Source of the DNA: Bagarius yarrelli
Taxonomy: Eukaryota; Chordata; Actinopteri; Siluriformes; Sisoridae
NCBI GenBank assembly: GCA_005784505.1
Contig: VCAZ01000096.1
Location: 1,187,959 to 1,251,958, forward strand
DNA length: 64,000 bases
Reading direction: 5' to 3'
The translations under genes and the position numbers were made by a program. Positions 1 to 10,581 of this stretch are shown here, piece after piece; position 1 is the first letter of the stretch; every line of letters begins with the position of its first letter. The notes under the pieces were generated by a model. That model was not told where the DNA came from, searched no databases, and saw nothing but the letters and a program-made list of their open reading frames with translations.

Positions 1-2228
1 TACCCCTTTTTCCTTTTTTTCTGCACTCTTTTATCTAGTGTCAGACCTCCTGTCAGCATGTGAGGACTGATAGCAGTTTACTCACAGTACATTCCAAACC
101 CAACCCAATCTTAACTGCTTTATAACGCAGGATAAACAACGGCCACACGCACATGCCCCGCGCACTAAACCCTAGCCTTTTTATAGCTAATATTTTCAAA
201 TGCTAAAACGTATAGCCGTTACTGTAGTAAAGTAACAGAGAGTAAATATTTGCATGCATTAGTTAAAAAAAACCCTAACCATATTAATTAACATTTCAAA
301 TCCTGCATCTGGATATAAACCCCATATACTGACAAACTACCAATAACGCAAACCCCCTCGGGATTTCAGACACTGAAAAACACAAAGGGTAATGAAATAC
401 AGGACTTTAATTAAATTGTAATCTCAGTCCCAGACGTCACACCCAAGAACCGTTGGCTAAGTGTCTGATGCGTACGGCACACAAAACTGGAACCTCTTTT
501 AAACTCATTTACGGATCGGATTGGTTGGATTCTACAGGATTTCTGGGAGATTGTGTGTCCCAATTTTAAGTTATTTACATTTTTCTATCATTCCACACAA
601 GCAAACTGATTTTTTTTTTTTTTTGGAACTGACCGGTTTATAATAATGTGTCATTTTTACAATATTGTTTTGTGTTGTAGTTATTTCGAGTCTGTTTATG
701 TTAATAAGGTGCATTTATATTGAGAATCTTTTAATAAAATTAGACCCAGCGGATTTACTCTTAATTCTATGATTCGATGGAAAACAGGTTAAAAATGTAG
801 GATAAGTGTGCACTAAAAATGTGCGAAACAACACTTATCATTCTTACACATGATAATAAACTATAGAAACTATAGAAGCGCCACGAAATCATTAGTGTTA
901 TTACTGGAGTTAAGCCAGCTAAAATCTTAAACTGAAACGAGCTGCACTGATGTATTATTAGCTCGATCGCCTTTCTTCCGCACACATTCTTTCAAATGAA
1001 TCCAGTTTAACTTCATTTAACTCTATATGTGGATCTTTGACTCGTGCGTGTGACATCGTGCTACCTTCTCCATGTTGACCCAAAACTGTTCGTGTGGATC
1101 ATACGCTTCCCAGGCTACCTACTTCTATTGCTACATGGTTCAGATCTGCTGCTATCTAGACATTGTATATAACCTTCTATAGTTTTAGCATAAGAACTCT
1201 GACTGCAGCTTTGATTTGTAGCCTCATACACAGCAAGTTGTAAGGTACTATTTGTTCTAAAAAAGACAGTAAGAACTTTTTTTTACTAATCTATGCTACA
1301 GCTATGGAATTTTGTTCTAGACAGGCCGAGTTTTGCTCTCCACGATAAGCCACCAATAAGCCTTTGGTGGTCCTGAAGATGCTCTAATCCAGTTATCGGT
1401 CTCTCATCATTTGTCATAGTCACTCAGATCCTTACACTTTCTCATTTTTCCTGCTTCCAACACATCGACTCCAGGAATTGTTCTAAAATATTTAATCCTG
1501 TGATATGTGCTAATGTTGACTGGTGTAAATTTAATAGATACGCCACTGAAATTTCCGACCGATAAAATCAAGGTTCTGTTTCTTATAAACAAAGTTTCAT
1601 ATTTAGAAAATGTTTACTGTGATAATAATTAAATATATTTGGTCATTTACATCAATGCTCATCTTAGCAGTTTGAACCATCGAACTGATGTCATGTTTAC
1701 GAATCAACCTGTAAGAGTATTATACTGAAATGTACTTTAATGTATTTATACACATACTGCAGTTCTATGTCAGAATCACCCAGGAGCCAACTGTGTCTCA
1801 CGATGGCGGTAGCTGCTTATTGCACAGCTGATAACGCTATTACACTCTCGCTTACTGAAACCTAAAATCAGTACAATGCACAATTTTTTTTAGGCTAATG
1901 GTTCTGGACAATTATAGCAATATTAAAAAAAGGAAAAATTAAGATTATTACAAAATGTATATCTATATATATATATATCTATATCTATCTATATATATAT
2001 ATCTATATAGATATATAGATATATATATATATACACAAGGCTGAAGTGTGAAATGAGCATTGAGCATAAAATTCCTTTTTTATAAAATTAGCTCCATAAA
2101 TGTAAATAATTTTTCATGTTATTTATATGCCATCTAAATAAACCTGCTTTTTTTTTGCATGCCCCAAATCAAGGATAAAGTGTCCCAACTTTCACCAGCA
2201 AACAAATCTGCCCACCAACCCAACTTAC
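1..2228. other. dbp intron 2, no gene seen
   Basis: AT-rich DNA that would be intronic for the minus-strand dbp gene. I looked for the conserved KYWxRR/KRSRDARRLKENQ bZIP exon on the minus strand and did not see it. The only structured element is a TATC/AT-rich palindromic tract at about 1962-2033. Confidence 0.5.
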
Positions 2229-5200
2229 TGTGCAAGCAGCCAGCAGCTCCCAGTATGCTCTGCTGCACCTGCATATCCAAGCCAAGCAGCGTAGGTGGTG
2301 AAGCGGCAGAAGCTGAGGATGAGGATGAGGAAGAGCATGGAGACGGAGATGTGGAGGGGCACTGTGAGCTCTGGGACGGGATCTGAGCTCCTTGCATGGC
2401 CATGCCGTTCTCCGTCAGGAACTCGCCCAGGTCCATGTAGTGCAGCTGGAACAAAGCAGGATCAGATGCCACTGTCCGTTCCCACAGGCTCTGAAAAGTG
2501 CCTGCTCCTGTGCCTAAACTGCTGCCATCTGCAACCTGCCCGTTGTTGTTCCTGTCACGGATAGAGCAGCGTCCCAGAGAGTCCTCATCCATATCCAATC
2601 TGTCCTTATCTGAGATGCAGAAAGGAATGAAATGAAATACAATCTGCATATTGGTGGAGGGGTAAGCAAAATGAAATAAACCACTCCTTTTTCGTTTACA
2701 GAATTTGGCAGACATTCTTATTCAAAGTGACTTATCTTATTTATACAACCGAGTAGATGGAGGTTAAGGATCTTGCTTAGGGGCCAGGCCAGCAGTCTGG
2801 GGATTTGAACTCATGACCTTTGTGTAGGTAGTCCAGTGTTATGGTGTTCTGTATATCAGTGTTTTAGCTATTTTAGCTACATTTAGATGCATTTCTTTCC
2901 TAGTAAGCCACAATTCGAATTAAGTACTGCGAAAAAGCATAGAAAAGATCTCTGTAATTACAGCAGCAGTTCTTTTGTGCAAGTCCACAGATACTTCACG
3001 GAAACAAGGATGGTAGTTGGGCATAAACTGATTTGCCAAGCTTTGATTTTTTTTTTCAACACAGCATACTGGTCCTAATTAAATACAAAAAAGCTATGTG
3101 TGGTCTCATTTCAGAAATGCACAAACTTAGAATTCATCTCCTGAAGGAAAGGATGCACCAAATTATCTATGAATTACGATTAGGCAACATACATATCGAG
3201 TTGAATTATTTATAACGGGATTTCAGCTTGAAGCATCACAAAGATTTGGGTTTTTTTCCTCCACTTTTAACTACTTAAGTTTTAAAATACATATTAATGA
3301 AAAAAACAAAATGGACCAAAGTACTGGGACACCTGACCATCACATCTATGTTTTTCTAATTCCTATTTCAGATTCAAGGGCTTTAAACACTGAAGGTCAC
3401 ATTCTTGTTTTCTATTTTTTCATATTTGTTATCCTAAAAATCCCCCAGAGGTTCGAATAAATAATTTGAGGATGTCAGTAGGTTACGTTGATACATCGTG
3501 ATATTGGAGCCACATATTAAAACAGAAGACCACTAATTTCCGTGATTCTAAACAGGGACTGGCAGTATATATAAAGTATACACACACACACACACACCCT
3601 AAACAGCAGCATGGGAAAATGATTAGAAAATGATTAGTAATTAGCTGTTTTAGTTCATCCCAAAGGTGCTCAATGGTGTTCTAACAGCAGACGTTGATGC
3701 TATTATAGATAACTTATAGATATATATTAGTCCATTAGACAAATGAAACTCCAATTTGACATAGAATATCATTAGAAACCAGCATCACATCATTGTCATA
3801 ATACACCCTCGCATTTCATAAAACTGTTGACTTACCGGGGTCACGATACCAGATATCACAATACATTGCAATACAATACATTTCAAAAGACAATGTAAAA
3901 CAATTAGCTAAAAGTACATCAAATACAACGCTGGACTCCATGACTATACGTATCAACGACGACTAATGGGGTGGAAGAGGACGTCGTTTGACACGCAATG
4001 AATATTTTTGATTAAATATCAATGCAAACATAACCAGTTTTTTAAACGTAATTTAAGTGTGTAGCAATATGTCTTGAGATAGTAGAGAGATAGTAGTAAG
4101 GCATTGATGTTGGGTGTGGAGGTCTCGGGTGTAAACGGTGTTCCAGGTCATCTCAAAGGTGTTCAGTGGGGTTAAGGTCATAGATTTCAATAAACTCCTT
4201 ATTAAATGCACTTCTTCTCAGCATTGTGACCTAACCGTTATTTTAAAGTGTTACAGAGGTCCTGCCTTCAGATTTCATAAAGCTTGACAAAAGAAATCAA
4301 TGTACTAACCCCTTTTTAAAGCTAAATGGCAATACATCCCATATGTAGCTCACGTAGCTAAGTGCTTGTACGCTGGCATTTGAGCTGCAAATAAACCTTT
4401 GGAATGAAGCAGGTGCCGTTTCACTTAGTTTATAATCAGTCTAAGATCAAAATGCCTGATCCTTGACCAGGTTAATCATACACCAATTTTTGCATAGTCA
4501 CTGTATAGAAGTGGAATTTTTTTTCTACATCGGAGCAATATGTAAAATCTCTTCTCATAAAGCTGATCTGGCTGACAACAGCTGTCAACATCTCCTTCGG
4601 CAAGAACAACAAAGTGCGGGGCACTTTTGGATTGGGTTTGCCGTAGATGTAAAAAAAATCTGCTGAAACCATTTTTTGAACCCCCCGGTCTTTCTGGTAT
4701 TAGTCCAAACACCTTAACCACTAATCCTAAACCCTAACCCTGGTCTCTATACTGTAAACATTTGGCTGTTACTAATATATTACCCCTTAATGAAATTATT
4801 GATTAATCATAGAAACTAATTATGAACAAATCCACTAATGTCTTACTTCACATGTTGCTTTTAATGTGTTTTTAGGTAAACAACTAGCTTCGCTAATCCA
4901 CAGCCGTTTTGTTCATTGAAACCCTTCTGAAATGTGCAATTTTTCTTATACACCAGATTTCCCATTATGTTAGGAACTTGGTCGTTAAATTAAATTTCAT
5001 TTTATTTCATTGTCAGTTTTGTAAAAAAAAAAAAAAAAAAACCTGCTAAATTTAAAAGTAATTTTAATGACAAAACACTACATAAGTATTGTTTATATAG
5101 ACTTTTACAGGGTGAAATGGTAGCACAATGATTAAGGTGTTGGACTGCTAATTGGAAGATCAGACTTCAATTTCCAGCACCACCAAGTTGCCACTTCAGG

Positions 5201-6466
5201 GGACCCCTCAGCAAAGCTCCCAACCCCCAGTTGCTCAGTTGTATAAAAAAAAAGAGATAAATGTAAGTAGCTCTGGATAAGTGAGTCTGCCAAATACCGT
5301 AAATGTATTATAAACCTGAGCATCACATCCACGTGTGTTTTTCGAACATCCTATTCCGGATTCAGTCTCTTACTACTACTACAGTAACTTTTTCCAAACC
5401 CTTTTCACTAGATTTTGGAGCATGGCTGTGGGGATTTGCCCCTAAAGCCACAAAACGGGTTTCTGAGTTCAGGCATTAATTTTGGGTGAGGAGGTCTGGG
5501 GGTGCAATTAGTGTTCCAGTTTCTTTCCAAAGGTGTTCAGAGGGGTTGAGGTGCAGAAAACATGGGTACTTCCGCATCACCCATCGTTGGGGCTTTGTGC
5601 AGAGGGGCATGGTCGTGCTGGAACAGGTTTGAGCCTCCTAAATCTAGTAAAAATTAATGCAATAACATTGTGTGCTGCCAACTTTGGGCAACAGTTTGGG
5701 GGAGACAAACCCTTTGGCTATATCGTGTACATTATCTATAAAACACTATTGATTAATTATGGCCCAGTGTCAAACTGCCATTCGCTTGTATTAACTTTCA
5801 GTCTTTTCCATCTTTATTTTGATTTATCTCAGGAGTAAGAAAACCTTAAGAAATAAAAAAGGCACATCTATGACCTTCACTAAGTAATTAAACATTACAC
5901 ATTTATAAAACTAACGAAAAAAAAAACACTGGCGATTTTGTTTATCACTAGTCCGCCGTCAAACCTACTGCAGTCTCACTGCCTGAGACTCTTATGTTGG
6001 CACGAGGGAAAAGGAGTTAAACTGTATGCAAATTAAAACTGAACTCGAGTAATTTAGACTTAAATCAGGCCAGTTTCTGCAGTAGATCAGTTCTTGCAAG
6101 CAATCGTGTTAGTTTATGTAAATTACTAAGCTGCAGGCAGATAATCAAGCAAAGGAAATTTCAACGATTTTTTATATATCGGCTCTTTAAGGCCTCATTG
6201 GTGACCACATGACCTGTTCTAAAGACAAACCAACGGCTTACTGTCTGTATCATAGTCAAAATAAGATTAAAAGCGGTAATGTCACATAGCAAATTTTAGC
6301 TAAATATCTCAGCTAGATGTCAGTTGCAGACATTTGCTGTGTTGTGTCTGATAAACAAGTCCAGCTCTAATGTAATGTAGTTGTACAGTCGTATGAATAA
6401 CCATGAGCTAACAATGACAATTAGAAATATCTTAGGATAAGTGTCAAGCCAGCAAAAACAACCTGT

Positions 6467-6501
<35 letters not shown>

Positions 6502-6717
6502 CAGACAGCAGCCAGACATTTGCAGCATACCTTTCATTTCACAGCAGTCCTTAAAGCCCTGATCGCCCTTAAGTGGGGTCTGTAGTGGCGATTTAAGGTC
6601 TTGGCCGGTGTTGACTGGTCCAGTGTTCAGTGGGTCTCCTACTGCATGGTCTAAACTCCTGAAGTGTGTTTTGGGTCCAGAAGGGGGCAACAGGCGCTGG
6701 GAAGGAGGCCCTGCCAT
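2229..6717 (-). CDS. dbp: DBP-like PAR-bZIP transcription factor, 5' part (coding exons 1-2)
   Basis: Two coding exons are visible. Exon 1 (6717 to 6531, 187 nt) starts MAGPPSQRLLPP and ends in the donor AAAG/gtatgc. Exon 2 (2609 to 2229, 381 nt) begins after ctcag and ends CACA/gtaagt. Exon 1 leaves one base, which joins exon 2 to give ...CCEMK-DKDRLDMDED, so the join is in frame. Together they give about 189 residues. Exon 2 carries LWERTV followed by LHYMDLGEFLTENGM, the conserved activation-region block of DBP/TEF/HLF proteins. LWERT matches DBP better than TEF or HLF. A Ser/Pro-rich tract follows. The PAR and bZIP exons were not found in 1-2228, so intron 2 probably runs off the left edge. 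Family knowledge: nuclear D-box-binding activators driven by CLOCK/BMAL1. A splice acceptor at 6749 (ctcctacag) shows that an upstream noncoding exon exists. TEF or HLF identity is the main alternative. Confidence 0.8.
2700..2845 (-). repeat. Inverted, 5'-truncated SINE copy
   Basis: Starts TTTGGCAGACATTCTTATTC, the reverse complement of the SINE 3' domain, and continues through CTTGCTTAGGGGCC into a tRNA-like part. It lies immediately upstream of dbp exon 2 and supplies part of the spurious open frame there. Confidence 0.5.
3310..4190 (+). mobile_element. Broken MITE copies and a terminal-repeat fragment in dbp intron 1
   Basis: 3316-3385 matches the MITE start (GGGACACCTGACCATCACAT). 3652-3690 and 4098-4180 match its middle (CATCCCAAAGGTGCTCAATG; GGTGTTCAGTGGGGTTAAGG). 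Between them, 3835-4040 matches the separate element seen at 30300-30640 (GATATCACAATACATTGC; TTGACACGCAATG). This looks like one or more old MITEs split by a later insertion. Confidence 0.45.
5113..5310 (+). repeat. SINE copy with conserved 3' domain
   Basis: The head is GGTAGCACAATGATTAAGGTGT. The 3' domain reads ATGTAAGTAGCTCTGGATAA then GTCTGCCAAATACC, a widespread teleost SINE 3' domain. It lies in dbp intron 1. Related copies occur at 39724-39915, 60060-60240 and, inverted, at 2700-2845, 8885-8975 and 53790-53990. Confidence 0.6.
5308..5725 (+). mobile_element. Degraded copy of the same MITE family in dbp intron 1
   Basis: Shares GAGCATCACATCCACGTGTG, TTGGAGCATGGCTGTGGGGA, GTGTTCAGAGGGGTTGAGGT and CGTGCTGGAACAGGTTTGAG with the element at 28979. 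It adjoins the SINE at 5113. A CACGTG here (5330-5335) belongs to the element. Confidence 0.55.
6471..6499. repeat. (TG)n tract in dbp intron 1
   Basis: About 29 bases of TG (CA on the gene strand), 30 bases inside intron 1 after the exon 1 donor. It yields the His-Thr run in the overlapping open frame. Confidence 0.85.
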
Positions 6718-7390
6718 CACCCAGTTCACTTTCCAGTGGAAACAGCAACTGTAGGAGTGAGCAGCAATCTGATGACAAATCATTAAGTGTATAACTAACA
6801 GAAGCTCCATGCAGACTAGACCAGTGACAGTAATCCCTAATTGCACAAAAAAAACCCTAGTAACAGTCCACAATTATAAGTAAAGATTTTACCTTTAGTC
6901 TTCTTGAAAGCACACAGATCAGAAAAATAAAAAGACTGTCATTTTATTGCATTTGATGGCAGTCCAAAGAATAAAACCCTCTTCTGTTATTCCGTGGAGG
7001 ACAAATATTTGGTCGGTTCAAACTTCTTCTTTTTTTTTTTTTTATTAAATTTTTATGTTCCAAAAAAGCCCGAACTGTCAGACAAGCAGTAGAAACACAG
7101 GTCTTCCAAAAAGAAAAAAAAAAGAAAGTTGTTAGTAAAAACACAAGAATTAAAAATACTCAACGTCCAACCGTTATTAAAAAATGACACCTTATAAACT
7201 GAGAAGCAAACAAAGCGACGTCGTATTAAAATAATACTAATAAAACAACGAATAAAAACAAAACCGAAGAGAGGGAAAGACGCCGAACGGGTGCAGCTGC
7301 GCAGAGCCGGTTGGTTGGACGGTGTCGCTTTTTTTCTGCAGCCGTTTCTCCTCCTCCTCCTCCTCCTCCTCCTTCTCTTCTCTAAACGAG

Positions 7391-7443
7391 CACGTGAGCT
7401 CCGCGCTTAGCCGGAACGAACCCGGGGCAGTCACGTGACGTCA
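7391..7443 (-). promoter_or_regulatory. dbp promoter core: two E-boxes and a CRE
   Basis: Perfect palindromic E-boxes CACGTG lie at 7391-7396 and 7432-7437. The second overlaps a perfect CRE, TGACGTCA, at 7436-7443. The surrounding DNA is locally GC-rich in an AT-rich region and lies about 0.7 kb upstream of the dbp start codon, next to a purine-rich stretch (GGA repeats on the minus strand, 7348-7372) that may be 5'UTR. CACGTG sites driving Dbp by CLOCK/BMAL1 are established in mammals; their use here is inference. Confidence 0.6.
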
Positions 7444-7874
7444 CATCGCCTGCGAGCTGCGAGGCTTTTGACTGAATGGTAAAAAAAAATAATCGAAAAT
7501 GTTTTAGCAAAATAAAAAGTCCAGAGACAGTCAAACTGTTTAAAACTCTGTGTTGTACGTAGATGTTGTCACTGGGACTATAATTTTATTACCAACAATA
7601 TTAAGTATTTTGATTTTGATTTATTTTATATTTTACGGTTTTTTTTAATTGTCTTGTATTGTTACATCTGTAACATAAATTGGTTCTATGGTTTGCACAT
7701 TTATTTTATTTTATTTATTTTGTAATTGCAATAAAAAATTGGAATGGAATGATTTGTACAGTTGACAATAATAGTAATAGTAATAATAATAACAAGGCAG
7801 GACTGAAAGACATGAAAATACTATTTATGAATTCATTATATATATATATTCACAAATAATATTTTCATGTGAAT

Positions 7875-7882
7875 ATATATAC

Positions 7883-7942
<60 letters not shown>
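7875..7942. repeat. (AT)n tract upstream of dbp
   Basis: Interrupted AT dinucleotide run, about 0.45 kb beyond the dbp E-boxes. Confidence 0.85.
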
Positions 7943-7946
<4 letters not shown>

Positions 7947-8274
7947 AAATGTTTCCGTTTTGCAGATTTCATGCATCATCTTTTATTTTTAAAAGTTGGT
8001 CTAAAACGACACGTCTTGTCCTGACAGAATGTTGTCTAATTAATCTGAATGGTTGTTAGGGTAAAGATCGCTTTGGCAGGCCTTTGGTTATCATATTTGA
8101 TCAGAATTTCCAGATAAACAATGGCAGATTAAAGTGTTTATTTATATTATACTCTGTAGACACGGACAATAAACTGAACTGAAAGCATGACAAATCAAAG
8201 AATCAATAAAATGTGGATGGAAAAAATGATTTTTATGCTAATCCGTTTAGATGTTTTGCGTCTCCCTGTTTCTC

Positions 8275-8520
8275 TCTCGCTCCACACAGGAACACACGAG
8301 AAGCACAAGCGCTTTTCATCGCACGTGTACACAGCACGCGGAGAAGTCTTTGGCCCTGTACTCGGCCGCTTTCCTATTGGATACTAGGGACAAGGTTTAC
8401 GCCCACTGAATCTGTTCATTGGCTGCCGCGGTGGAATCGATCCCGCCCCCTTAATCTCGCCAGCCACAGCCGCGTGAGACTACACGGTTTAGTCCTCATG
8501 ATGTGATGTGTGTAGAATGT
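8275..8520. promoter_or_regulatory. GC-rich block with CCAAT, GC-box and E-box motifs
   Basis: This is a second GC-rich island about 0.9 kb further upstream of dbp. It holds CACGTG at 8322-8327, two ATTGG (inverted CCAAT) motifs, and a CCCGCCCCC GC-box near 8440. Short open frames cross it but show no conserved protein. It could be a distal dbp promoter or enhancer, or the start of an unseen transcript. The sequence alone does not decide. Confidence 0.3.
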
Positions 8521-8884
8521 ACGTGTGGAAGTTGCGTGCGCGCGCGCCACGCTTTCTCCCTTTTGCGAAAAAGATATTAAACAACAATTATTTTAATATT
8601 GTTATTTGTTGTATTAAAACGTACTCTTCTCCACTTTTAGTGTAACATGCAATGATTGATGTATGTAAAAATATTCAATTCTTCATGCTATTACTTACCT
8701 GCTACTTACATTACAATTAGGAAGAACAAATTCTGCTTAATTGACTTCTGTGTAGAGCTGCAGACTGCATTTCTACCAGAAAAAACAAAACTGCGAACAT
8801 GTTTACTTGAAATGTACAACCACCAGAAGCCATTATTCTGCCACCATGTGGGTAAAATAGGGAAGTGCAGCTTTATTCACATCT

Positions 8885-8975
8885 ACTTTCTTGGCATCTG
8901 GCAGAGCTCCTTATCCAGAGCGATTAACATTTATTTCATTACTGTATCCAACTAGCAATTAGCAGTCCAACACCT
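8885..8975 (-). repeat. Inverted SINE 3'-end fragment
   Basis: Contains GGCATCTGGCAGAGCTCC and TTATCCAGAGCGATTAACAT, reverse complement of the SINE 3' domain; the head is mostly lost. Confidence 0.45.
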
Positions 8976-9111
8976 CTTCCATAATGTATATATGGGGTAT
9001 ATAAGATCCTCATATACATGTTAACATGTATGTGAAGAGAAATAAGTTATGAAACAAACACAAATGAATGCTGTACCAACAGAAAAAAACAAAAAATAGA
9101 AACTTTAAAAT

Positions 9112-9117
9112 TTTATT
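9112..9117 (-). terminator. Possible poly(A) signal of the zinc-finger gene
   Basis: TTTATT on the plus strand reads AATAAA on the minus strand. It is the first such hexamer I found after the zinc-finger stop codon and would give a 3'UTR of about 1.5 kb. T-rich DNA with some GT follows it. Between it and the stop there is only AT-rich, repeat-poor DNA. Confidence 0.3.
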
Positions 9118-10581
9118 AAATGCTTGGGTATCATTAACAACCAGCTTATTATATGTAAATAAAGTGATAGAAACATACTTGCTGATTTACTTATTATCCT
9201 CAAAAAAGAGCTATGGGTAGTATGGCCTCACTACATAAGAGATGAAAAGAAAAGTATAAGGGACGCTTTGATAATTGGCAAGTGGGCAGACTATGTCTGA
9301 CACATAATACATTAAGTAGAATATGAAAGTGATAATTTCCACTATCGTTCCAAACTATGTGTACCTACGATAAAAAAAACAACAAATTTCACTGTTGTTC
9401 AAAGAAAAATATAACAATAATAAAATATTGACACAATTTACATTACAGTACACTTGTTCCTTACTAATTCTACCTTAGACTCTATATATAAAAAAGTTTC
9501 ACCATGCCAATAGGTGAAATTTTAAATTAAACAGGCTCCGTTGCCTCATTCTGGTTTATATACTGAAACGTAGATATTGGATTCTATTGTTATTAAGGTA
9601 TCTTCAACCCTGTTCCTACGAGAGTGACTCCTGTGAAACTTATTCCCTATCCTAATTTACTGCTGAGCGTTGGTATAACCCACGTATTCTCAATCCCGGG
9701 GATGCTCTGAAATATACTGAATTAATGTTGGTTAAAGAAATAAACCTTGTATACTAGTAGCACTCAATGAACAGAGTTTTTAGAGGTTGTTATTTAATTA
9801 TATATGGAAACCTTATCCGCCATTTTAAGTGCTTATATCCTTCCTTCTTCACGTTAGGGTCTCACCACTAAGTTAATTTCATCCTCTTTTGAATAAAGAT
9901 AAAGGTATAATGGAGTGCTTATTCTGGGATTGTTTTTTTTTTTTTTTGCAATTATTATTATTGTTTTGTATATGGAACCATTGGATACTCAACATTCATT
10001 TAACACATTACAACCGGTGCTCAACATGCACAGATTTAAACAAAAACACTGACCTTCCTAATACCTTCTTTCTTTTCTTTTTATGCTACTAACGCATTGT
10101 TACAAAGATCATATCCCCACACTTGTTCTAAGTGACCTACACATTATACATACCAGCAACAGAATAATTCTACAGAGCAACTGCTGACGCACAGTGAGTA
10201 TTACCTTTAAGGTAAATACCGTATTAGTAAAAATGACCATCAATGTCAGTAAAGGAGGCGAGATGTTGTGTAACACACAAAATTGTATAAGACCCTTTTT
10301 CAGACTGCGTTGGAAGTTTGTTATGTTGGTATCTTTATAAAAGACATCTGCAAAGCGTTTTGTTTTTTTTGTTTTTTTTGCTTGTAGCAGTTCAGTTTGG
10401 AAGTTTGATTTATGTGGGGGGGCCCTTAATAATCAAAAGAAAAGAAAAAAAAACTGAGAGCAATCAACCTGACCTTCTGACGGTCAGATACCAAGTCTCC
10501 ATTATTGTCATGCAAAAAAAAAAAAAAAAATTTTTCTTTTTGCTACTACAAATTGAAGTCATCAAGATTAATGAAGCACAC

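Noticed and set aside
8187..8506. Plus-strand ORFs across the GC-rich block upstream of dbp
   Set aside because: No conserved domain; the composition is that of a promoter island.
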